Under the pieces are notes generated by a model. That model saw nothing but the letters and a program-made list of their open reading frames with translations. It ran no database searches and was not told the DNA's origin. Both the position numbers and the translations under genes were made by a program. 6,654 nt of DNA from Thermodesulfobacteriota bacterium (GTDB lineage Bacteria > Desulfobacterota > SM23-61): assembly GCA_030018715.1 (NCBI GenBank), contig JASEHN010000171.1, positions 1-6,654 of the forward strand, given 5' to 3'. Positions within the stretch are counted from its first letter, which is position 1, and each line of letters starts with the position of its first letter. Positions 1 through 4,890 of the stretch are shown here, one piece after another.

Positions 1-36
1 CAGCGTGCCCCTACCGCTATTTTTGGAGGAATAAAC

Positions 37-291
37 ATGGGCCGGACGGTTTTACCTTTCAGCCAGGTTTTGGAGCGGGAGTACGAGGAATGGAAAAAAT
101 TCCGGCGAGCCCTGCGCAAGGAAGACCAGGAAGCTTTCGACCGCCTGTTCGACCGGGCCAGGCTGCACGTCCAGGCCGCAGCCTACACTTCCCATCCCTG
201 GCCCCTGGAATCCATCCTCCTCTCCATCTGCCTGGAGCACGAGAAGCTCCTTGCGGAGATTCTCGGCAAATTAGGGGAGGTAAAGTCATAG
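37..291 (+). CDS. Small helical protein of unknown function upstream of the PolB2-like polymerase
   Basis: This 84-residue protein is not one I recognise by family. The start is well supported: GGAGG at 25-29 lies seven bases before the ATG. The sequence looks almost wholly alpha-helical and strongly charged. It runs from a basic and acidic first half (EREYEEWKKFRRALRKED, residues 13-30) through a central SHPWPLESILLSICLEHEK segment (about residues 52-70) that is more hydrophobic and likely mediates packing or a protein contact. No signal peptide or membrane segment is visible. It lies 114 bases before the polymerase on the same strand, with no promoter that I can see between them, so cotranscription is plausible. 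A role as an accessory factor of the polymerase is inference from position only. The codons and base composition resemble those of the polymerase gene, and no overlapping frame has a comparable start signal. Confidence 0.75.
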   Translation: MGRTVLPFSQVLEREYEEWKKFRRALRKEDQEAFDRLFDRARLHVQAAAYTSHPWPLESILLSICLEHEKLLAEILGKLGEVKS

Positions 292-383
292 GGTTCAAGG
301 ATTCAAGGGGCCGAGGATTCAAGGGGGAAATCCAAATCTTAAATTAAATTATTTTCCACTTGAACCCTTGACTCCTGGAACCC
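291..383. repeat. Octamer repeat tract in two inverted halves
   Basis: The left half, from 291, reads as consecutive 8-base units: GGGTTCAA, GGATTCAA, GGGGCCGA, GGATTCAA and GGGGGAAA. The right half holds the complementary unit in the same 8-base phase from 358: ACTTGAAC, CCTTGACT and CCTGGAAC. The 19 bases at 291-309 pair with 365-383 with only two mismatches, so the transcript could form a long stem around an AT-rich centre (331-355). It fills the gap between the small gene and the polymerase. It may be a dispersed repeat, an attenuator-like RNA structure or a protein-binding site; the sequence alone does not decide. There is no T-tract after the stem, so it is not a typical intrinsic terminator. 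Confidence 0.6.
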
Positions 384-405
384 AAGACCCCTTCTTTCCG
401 TAGAG

Positions 406-2586
406 ATGGAAACACAGGGTTGGCTTTTAGATGTCTATCCCCTTCACGACCGGATGATCCTGTGGATGCGCACGGACAAAGGGAAACTCCTGCGCCTGGA
501 AGATCCCTTCTGTTTCTTCATCTATGCCGCGGGGAAGAGGAGGATTTTAGAGCGACTGGCTGAAGCGGCTGTCCGGAAGGGGTTTGCCAGCGGCCACTCC
601 TGGGACAGAAAAAAAGAATTCTGGAGCGGCCAGGAGATAGAAGTGCTCGCCCTGCACATCTCCGACTATGACCGCCTTCCCGCGCTCCTGCGCAAGCTCC
701 CTTTCTTAGAAGAAACCGTGTCTTTTTTCAACTGCGACATTCCTTTGAGCCAGTATTACCTGTATTGCCGGGGCCTCTTTCCTCTGGGGCGCTGCGGGAT
801 GGAATTTGAAGATGGACAACTGCTGGCGATCCGCCCGCTGGAGTCTCCCTGGGGCCTGGAGTACACCACCCCGGATTTGTCCACCCTGGAACTTTCCTTG
901 GAGGGAAGCCACCTTTTGCCCTTCGGTAAAGGGAACGCCTTGTCCGTCTGCTGCGAAGGGAAAACGTTGGTGTTCGACCCGGGCTCTCCGGAAAACCTGC
1001 TCCGGGAGGTCAACCGTTTTCTTCAGCGCTATGACCCGGACCTTCTCCTTACTGATCACGGAGATTCTTTCATTATTCCCTCTCTTCTCAGGCTCTCTCA
1101 AAGATGTCGCGTACCCCTGCAGTTTGACCGGGAGCCGGCGCCCATCCGCAGGGCCATTGTCACCGAAGGGCGTTCTTATTTCACCTACGGGAAAATCGTC
1201 TACAACGGCCCGGACTATCCCTTCTTCGGCAGACTGCATGTGGACCGGCAGAATTCCTTCTTCTATTCGGCTACAGGCTTCGAGGGGATCGCGGAGGTGG
1301 CCAGGCTATCCAAAATTCCGGTGCAGCGCCTGGCCCGGCGCTCCTCGGGCACGGCCATCAGCTCCATGCAGCTCGACCGGGCGCTCCAGGATGGGATCTT
1401 GATCCCCTGGCGCAAGGGCGAGCCCGAAAAGTTCAAGACAGCCTGGGATCTTTTAGTGGCGGACAAAGGGGGGCTTACGTTTCAGCCGGTGATGGGCCTG
1501 CACGACAACGTAGCCGAAATCGACTTCTCCTCCATGTACCCTACGGTTATGATGCGGCATAACATCTCCGCGGAGACGATCCTCTGTCCCTGCTGCCCGG
1601 TCCCCAAAGTTCCCGAAGCGGGATACAACATCTGTGAGAGGAGGGAAGGGCTTGTTCCGCGAACCCTGCGGCCGATCCTGGAGCGGCGGAAAGTCTTCAA
1701 GGGCAGGATGAAAAATTCTCAGGGTCACGAAAAAGAGCTTTATTCTCGGAGGCAGACGGCCCTCAAGTGGCTCCTGGTGGTCTGTTTCGGCTACTTAGGG
1801 TACCGCAACGCCCGCTTCGGCAGGATCGAAGCCCATGAGGCGGTCACGGCTTACGGGCGGGAAAAGTTGCTGCGGGCCAAGGAGATCAGCGAGGCTCGCG
1901 GGTTTCGAGCGCTCCACGCCTTAACCGATGCCCTCTGGATCACCAAACCCGGCATGATCCGGCCCGAAGTCCTGGATCTTTGCGCCGAGATTGAACGGGA
2001 TACCGAAGCGCCCATCGAGCTGGAGGGCATCTACAAGTGGGTGGTGTTCCTGCCTTCCAAAGTGAAGAAAAAATTCCCCGTGGCCAACCGCTATTTCGGG
2101 GCCTTTGAAGACGGAAAGCTGAAGGCCCGCGGGTTGGCCTTCCGCCGCGATGACACCCCCCCTCTGGTCAAAGAAGCGCAGCAGAAGATGCTCGACCTGC
2201 TCAGCACCTGTGGAGATAGCAAGGAATACCGCGAAAAAACTCCGGAGGTGCGTGAGGTATTGGAAAGCTACCTGACCCGCCTTCGGACCGGCGATTTGAA
2301 AAGCGAGGAGCTGCTCATTGCCAAGAGCACCCGCCAGAAAGCAAGCGAGTACAAAATGGACAATCTGACTTCATTGGCCCTGCGGCAGCTGGAGGATGCG
2401 GGCATCGAGATCCATCCGGGGGAGAAGGTGCACTACCTGATCAAAGACTCCGAATCGAAAAACAAAGAAGACCGCGTCCGCGCTCACCCCTTCGTTACTG
2501 CCGATGATTTTTACGATGAAGAAAAATACCGCGAGTTGCTTCTAAAAGCAGCAGAGGAGGTATTAGATGACCCAAAAGATCCTTAA
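406..2586 (+). CDS. Family B DNA polymerase, PolB2-like, with inactivated 3'-5' exonuclease
   Basis: DNA-dependent DNA polymerase of 726 residues with the usual family B order: N-terminal domain (1-150), degenerate exonuclease (about 155-330), palm/fingers (about 355-520) and thumb (about 540-700). Motif A is intact (DFSSMYP, 373-379). The fingers keep the dNTP-binding Arg (ERRK, R427) and the motif B Lys (K454), but the NSxYG part of motif B reads VVCFG (458-462). Motif C reads LTDA (506-509) where DTDS is usual, so the first Asp is Leu and the metal-binding second Asp (D508) remains. The exonuclease is dead by sequence: Exo I DxE is SLE (164-166), Exo II Asp is I223 with Asn replaced by H218, and Exo III Asp is G291. 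Cysteines 394, 396, 397 and 410 sit where archaeal enzymes carry a disulphide. This pattern fits the PolB2 group, whose crenarchaeal member Dpo2 is linked to error-prone damage tolerance. A translesion role here is inference. The ATG has only a weak ribosome binding site, but the N-terminal alignment supports it. Confidence 0.9.
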   Translation: METQGWLLDVYPLHDRMILWMRTDKGKLLRLEDPFCFFIYAAGKRRILERLAEAAVRKGFASGHSWDRKKEFWSGQEIEVLALHISDYDRLPALLRKLPFLEETVSFFNCDIPLSQYYLYCRGLFPLGRCGMEFEDGQLLAIRPLESPWGLEYTTPDLSTLELSLEGSHLLPFGKGNALSVCCEGKTLVFDPGSPENLLREVNRFLQRYDPDLLLTDHGDSFIIPSLLRLSQRCRVPLQFDREPAPIRRAIVTEGRSYFTYGKIVYNGPDYPFFGRLHVDRQNSFFYSATGFEGIAEVARLSKIPVQRLARRSSGTAISSMQLDRALQDGILIPWRKGEPEKFKTAWDLLVADKGGLTFQPVMGLHDNVAEIDFSSMYPTVMMRHNISAETILCPCCPVPKVPEAGYNICERREGLVPRTLRPILERRKVFKGRMKNSQGHEKELYSRRQTALKWLLVVCFGYLGYRNARFGRIEAHEAVTAYGREKLLRAKEISEARGFRALHALTDALWITKPGMIRPEVLDLCAEIERDTEAPIELEGIYKWVVFLPSKVKKKFPVANRYFGAFEDGKLKARGLAFRRDDTPPLVKEAQQKMLDLLSTCGDSKEYREKTPEVREVLESYLTRLRTGDLKSEELLIAKSTRQKASEYKMDNLTSLALRQLEDAGIEIHPGEKVHYLIKDSESKNKEDRVRAHPFVTADDFYDEEKYRELLLKAAEEVLDDPKDP

Positions 2587-2591
2587 GAAAC

Positions 2592-2619
2592 TTGACATCT
2601 TTGAAGAAAAGATGATAAT
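2592..2619 (+). promoter_or_regulatory. Sigma-70-type promoter for the integrase remnant
   Basis: A perfect -35 hexamer TTGACA (2592-2597) is separated by 16 bases from GATAAT (2614-2619), which matches the -10 consensus at five of six positions. It begins six bases after the polymerase stop codon and points at the integrase remnant, whose ATG follows 32 bases after the -10 element with a GGGGAGGG ribosome binding site (2638-2645). It could now drive transcription into the first cassette, because the integrase reading frame is broken. The call rests on consensus match only. Confidence 0.6.
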
Positions 2620-2651
2620 TTCAGCGTGTTCCTATCAGGGGAGGGAAGCCT

Positions 2652-2867
2652 ATGCCAGAGGTTAATTCCATCCAGTTCCCTTCGACCAAAGTTGGACGAT
2701 ACCCGGGCCATGCGCCTGGGGCCACCCCAAAACCCAAACTCCTGGACCGTCTGCGCTAAGCCTTGCGCTCCCGCCATTTTTTCGCCACCAATCTGCTTGA
2801 AGATGATTATGATATTCGAACGATCCAGGAGTTGTTGGGGCATAAAGATGTGAGCACAACGTATTAA
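2652..2867 (+). pseudogene. intI: Integron-type tyrosine recombinase remnant with a large internal deletion
   Basis: Remnant of a tyrosine recombinase of the IntI/XerC type, which normally has about 320 residues. The single frame from the ATG at 2652 holds 71 codons. The first 35 (starting MPEVNSIQF and ending LLDRLR) resemble the start of deltaproteobacterial integron integrases. A TAA follows at 2757-2759 where these proteins usually have a Glu codon. The frame then reads ALRSRH and passes directly into the C-terminal catalytic region: FFATNLLEDDYDIRTIQELL followed by GHKDVSTTY and a stop. This keeps the Arg-His of box II and the later His, but loses the catalytic Tyr and everything between the N-terminal domain and box II. 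The junction falls at RH, a dipeptide present in both parts, which suggests deletion between short CGCCAT matches. It lies on the same strand as the cassettes, with its 3' end facing them. It cannot encode an active integrase. Confidence 0.8.
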
Positions 2868-2912
2868 GAGTTTTTACGGCGGAGCCGATGTAAAAACTCT
2901 TAATTGTTAGCC
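2854..2912 (+). other. Candidate attI or first attC-like site with a 15-bp perfect hairpin
   Basis: The stretch ends in GTTAGCC (2906-2912), identical to the right core site of the attC at 3505-3564. It begins with GCACAAC (2854-2860), one base off the RYYYAAC consensus. Between them 2863-2877 and 2890-2904 form a perfect 15-bp inverted repeat around a 12-base loop, GGCGGAGCCGAT. The total length of 59 bases is typical of attC. The outer AAC and GTT pair, but the other four core positions do not, so it is less regular than the two later sites. It may be a divergent attC, or attI lying at the 3' side of an integrase in reversed orientation. It overlaps the last codons of the integrase remnant. 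Confidence 0.5.
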
Positions 2913-2958
2913 AGACTATCAATTCGCCGTAACATTTAAATTGGATAAATTGAATTTT

Positions 2959-3498
2959 ATGGGACTCTTCAAGAAAAAAATATTGCCAAAAGATTTAGGG
3001 AGACTTTTGTACACAAATATTCGGTTTGGAGTAATGTCATCTGAAACCCCCCTCTATCACAAGAAGCTTGTCCATGATTTAAATGAAGACCCAGAGAATC
3101 TCAAATGGTCTTATTCGATGGAAATACTAATTTTTGCATTGTTTTGTACTCTTGAAGTGTTATCAAATAAGATTTCTTCTAGAGCAAGTTTAGAAATCAT
3201 GAAAAGTATTCATTCGGAATTCATAACTCACATAGAACCGATTTTAAAACCAGATCTAAATCTGATTGCAAAAGAACAGGTAATACAAATAATCCATCAG
3301 AGATTTGATGAATACGGAGAGTGTTTGAGAAATCAGAATGGTGCGGGGCCAGTATGGCATCTGGGGGTTAAGGCATATTGGAATATTATTGGACAAGAAA
3401 AAAAAGAACCTGGGCCTCCAATGATTTTGTCTCTGTACGCCTTGAAATTAACAGACCTAATAAATGACATTCTCAAAGATTACAAGATCATAGAATGA
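2959..3498 (+). CDS. Hypothetical protein of integron cassette 1
   Basis: I do not recognise this protein of 179 residues. The start at 2959 gives the natural-looking N-terminus MGLFKKKILPKDLGRLLY; a TTG at 2941 in the same frame would add six residues. Neither has a strong ribosome binding site, which is common for cassette genes. The sequence is mostly helical, with a hydrophobic stretch SMEILIFALFCTLEVL (about residues 53-68) that could be a buried helix or a single membrane segment, and a C-terminal helical region ending LKDYKIIE. There is no signal peptide. The gene is clearly more AT-rich than both flanks, indicating a foreign origin. Its stop lies six bases before an attC, and its start lies 46 bases after the core site at 2906-2912, so it fills one cassette on its own. 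The function is unknown. Confidence 0.75.
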   Translation: MGLFKKKILPKDLGRLLYTNIRFGVMSSETPLYHKKLVHDLNEDPENLKWSYSMEILIFALFCTLEVLSNKISSRASLEIMKSIHSEFITHIEPILKPDLNLIAKEQVIQIIHQRFDEYGECLRNQNGAGPVWHLGVKAYWNIIGQEKKEPGPPMILSLYALKLTDLINDILKDYKIIE

Positions 3499-3504
3499 AT
3501 AGTT

Positions 3505-3564
3505 CGGCTAACAATTCATTCCAGCGGATGGCTTACAGCCACCGCTGACCTAAATCGTTAGCCG
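3505..3564 (+). other. Integron attC recombination site 1
   Basis: This is a 60-base site with full attC architecture. The outer arms CGGCTAAC (3505-3512) and GTTAGCCG (3557-3564) are perfectly complementary. Inside them CAGCGG (3522-3527) pairs with CCGCTG (3542-3547), and TGGCT (3529-3533) pairs with AGCCA (3537-3541) around a TAC loop. A lone A at 3528 bulges out, as the extrahelical base of folded attC sites does. Two 9-base unpaired spacers separate the outer and inner stems. The exchange point would be between G3557 and T3558. It closes cassette 1, six bases after its stop codon. The match is structural; I could not compare it with an attC collection. Confidence 0.85.
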
Positions 3565-3585
3565 TCCAATGGAATGGAGGATGTT

Positions 3586-4161
3586 ATGGCGGCGCAGTTT
3601 TTGATGAAAGCTGAAGGGCAGTTCAGGGACACCATTACAGCAGCTCTTCATAGGGTTCCTTTTACAGATTTGAACCAGCCGCTCTACCACTTCACTGATG
3701 CCGTTGGTCTAGAAGGAATTCTGACGGGAGGTGGATTGGTCAGAAGTATGGGGGGATGGGAGAGAGTAGAGGAGTTGAGGAGAGGGCGGGAAAGGTGGGC
3801 ACATGATGAGCGGGTGCTGGGGAGTAGCGAGTTTGTGGAGGAAATGCTGAAGGAAGTTGAGCGGGGTAAGGGTGAGAAAAGTGTAGGGAAAAGAGCAGAG
3901 CCAGAGGTCCTTTTGGGATTAGCAAAGAAAATTGGGTTAACTTTGGGGGTATCGAGTGCCGAGCTAATGGGGGGAAGCCGGAGAAGAAGAATAGTGGAGG
4001 GGAGAAGTCTTGTCAGTTATGTGGCGATTCGTGGATATGGGATGTCTTTAACACAGGTTGCCAAGGTAATGAATATAGCGGTACAGAGTGTTCTTCGTGG
4101 GGTAGAAAGGGGGGAAGAGGAATTTCACAGAAGGGAATGGGTACTTGCCGATTTCCTATAA
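3586..4161 (+). CDS. Chimeric protein: DUF2971-like N-terminus fused to a RAYT transposase C-terminus
   Basis: This open frame of 191 residues joins two unrelated parts. Residues 1 to about 47 include QPLYHFTDAVGLEGILT, the typical opening of DUF2971-type proteins, here cut off far short of the usual length. From GGGLVRSMGGW (about residue 48) the sequence follows REP-associated tyrosine transposases (RAYT, IS200-like): the DERVLGSSEFVEEML segment (74-88), then a SRRRRIVEGR linker and a DnaA/TrpR-like helix-turn-helix (about 140-177). The HUH catalytic domain of the transposase is absent, so it cannot transpose. Base use changes at about 3722 to a strikingly purine-rich coding strand. The start at 3586 is preferred because GGAGG (3576-3580) lies five bases before it; ATG 3574 would add four residues. 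It may be a decaying deletion product or a domesticated DNA-binding fusion. It is the first gene after attC site 1. Confidence 0.7.
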   Translation: MAAQFLMKAEGQFRDTITAALHRVPFTDLNQPLYHFTDAVGLEGILTGGGLVRSMGGWERVEELRRGRERWAHDERVLGSSEFVEEMLKEVERGKGEKSVGKRAEPEVLLGLAKKIGLTLGVSSAELMGGSRRRRIVEGRSLVSYVAIRGYGMSLTQVAKVMNIAVQSVLRGVERGEEEFHRREWVLADFL

Positions 4162-4188
4162 CAACGGAGATAACGGAGCTACGTCCCC
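4161..4188 (+). repeat. 9-bp tandem repeat and ACGTCCCC after the transposase-derived tail
   Basis: Immediately at the stop codon are two near-identical 9-base units, ACAACGGAG (4161-4169) and ATAACGGAG (4170-4178), followed by CT and ACGTCCCC (4181-4188). This may be the remaining right flank of the RAYT element whose C-terminus ends here. That link is inference from position. The remainder of the gap up to 4242 shows nothing else that I can name. Confidence 0.3.
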
Positions 4189-4241
4189 TATTCTTTTGAT
4201 TAGCTGTAGAAAAAAAGCGGCCTTCCCGGAGATTCTCATCT

Positions 4242-4266
4242 TATGATATGATAGACGGAGAGGAGG
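4242..4266 (+). promoter_or_regulatory. Possible -10 element and strong ribosome binding site for the DUF2442 gene
   Basis: Two overlapping TATGAT hexamers (4242-4247 and 4247-4252) match the -10 consensus at five of six positions. No recognisable -35 element lies at the right distance, so promoter activity is uncertain. AGGAGG at 4261-4266, nine bases before the ATG at 4276, is a strong ribosome binding site and fixes the start of the DUF2442 gene. Confidence 0.4.
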
Positions 4267-4275
4267 AAAAAGGAA

Positions 4276-4560
4276 ATGAGAAAAATCTCTGAGGTCAAGG
4301 TATTGCATGGGTATCGCATGGAATTGGTCTTTGATGATGGAGCACGGGGGGTGGTGGATCTTTCCGGCTTAGTCGGTATAGGCGTTTTCGCCATTTGGCG
4401 CGACCGTCGTATTTTTGAGCAGGTTCGGATCGGTTCATTTGGCGAACTTATGTGGGGCGACCAAATTGATCTTTGCCCAGATGCCTTGTATCTTAAAGCA
4501 ACGGGCAAGAAACCGGAAGACATTTTCCCCGCCTTGCTCTGTGAGTCTGCCCATGCCTGA
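4276..4560 (+). CDS. DUF2442 domain protein
   Basis: A 94-residue protein matching the DUF2442 family over its full length. Visible family features are the opening VKVLHGYRMELVFDDG (7-22), the VVDLSGLVGIGVF segment (26-38) and the strongly conserved IDLCPDALYLKATG (64-77). The biochemical function of the family is not established. Its gene overlaps the next one by eight bases, which implies translational coupling. DUF2442 and DUF4160 genes are commonly found side by side, and such pairs have been proposed by association to be toxin-antitoxin-like modules; I can only infer that here. Carriage in an integron cassette, just before attC site 2, fits such a module. The family, start and end are secure. 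The last ten residues (ALLCESAHA region) run past the usual conserved core and come from the stretch leading into the overlap. Confidence 0.88.
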   Translation: MRKISEVKVLHGYRMELVFDDGARGVVDLSGLVGIGVFAIWRDRRIFEQVRIGSFGELMWGDQIDLCPDALYLKATGKKPEDIFPALLCESAHA

Positions 4561-4813
4561 GATCAGCCGCTTCTTCGGCATTGTCATCAAGATGTTCTTT
4601 GATGATCACAATCCCCCCCATTTCCATGCAGAGTATAGCGGCAACTTTGCTCTGATCGACATCCGCAACCTGTCTGTCTTCTCTGGTTACTTGCCGCCCC
4701 GCGTGATGGGACTCGTAATCGAGTGGGCAACAATACATCACGAGGAGCTCTTCGCTGACTGGGAGAGGGCGCGGGCTCAGCAGGAACTGCAGAAGATTGC
4801 CCCGCTCGAATAG
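4553..4813 (+). CDS. DUF4160 domain protein
   Basis: An 86-residue protein of the DUF4160 family. It begins with the hallmark MPEISRFFGIVIKMFFDDHN (1-20) followed by PPHFHAEY (21-28), and continues through ALIDIRNLSVFSGYLPPR (33-50) to WERARAQQELQKIAPLE at the end, all at the normal length. The His-rich PPHFHAEY is the most conserved part and could bind a ligand or metal, but no activity is known to me. The start is the ATG at 4553, inside the end of the DUF2442 gene. It has almost no ribosome binding site of its own, so translation is probably coupled to the upstream gene. Longer in-frame starts upstream only translate DUF2442 sequence in another frame. It lies four bases before attC site 2. 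Together the two genes may be a toxin-antitoxin-like or regulatory pair, by association. Confidence 0.9.
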   Translation: MPEISRFFGIVIKMFFDDHNPPHFHAEYSGNFALIDIRNLSVFSGYLPPRVMGLVIEWATIHHEELFADWERARAQQELQKIAPLE

Positions 4814-4817
4814 GTCC

Positions 4818-4887
4818 AGCCAACATGGCGCTCCAGCCGACCGTCCCCACCTCCGGCGGGTCCGTCGGCTGAGTTTATACGTTGTGC
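4818..4887 (+). other. Integron attC recombination site 2
   Basis: A 70-base site follows the DUF4160 stop codon. The core sites are AGCCAAC (4818-4824) and GTTGTGC (4881-4887), each one base off the RYYYAAC and GTTRRRY consensus; their AAC and GTT ends pair. The inner arms CAGCCGAC (4834-4841) and GTCGGCTG (4864-4871) pair perfectly over eight bases. Nine-base spacers on both sides form the unpaired central region. The 22-base centre is GC-rich and only partly self-complementary. The exchange point would lie between G4881 and T4882. Architecture and position match attC site 1, although the sequences differ, as attC sites of different cassettes do. Confidence 0.75.
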
Positions 4888-4890
4888 GAT

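Noticed and set aside
291..383. The octamer tract as a CRISPR array
   Set aside because: The units are 8 bases, directly abutting and in inverted halves, with no spacers and no cas genes.
706..1239. A 177-codon open frame on the - strand inside the polymerase gene
   Set aside because: It lies wholly within the polymerase, has no family resemblance and is a by-product of GC-rich codon use; the same holds for the other overlapping frames at 756-1402 and 1453-1728.
2626..2853. A 75-codon + strand frame over the integrase remnant
   Set aside because: It is one base out of phase with the integrase-like reading, and its translation resembles no protein, whereas the frame from 2652 gives recognisable integrase at both ends.
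2863..2904. The 15-bp hairpin as an intrinsic terminator
   Set aside because: The stem is AT-rich and is followed by TGTTAGCC, not a T-run; the adjacent core-like heptamers fit a recombination site better.
3740..3925. A 61-codon - strand frame rich in Pro and Ser
   Set aside because: It is the complement of the purine-rich transposase tail and reflects that base bias only.
4415..4552. A longer start for the DUF4160 gene
   Set aside because: The added 46 residues are only an alternate-frame translation of the DUF2442 gene; the family begins exactly at MPEISRFFGI (4553).
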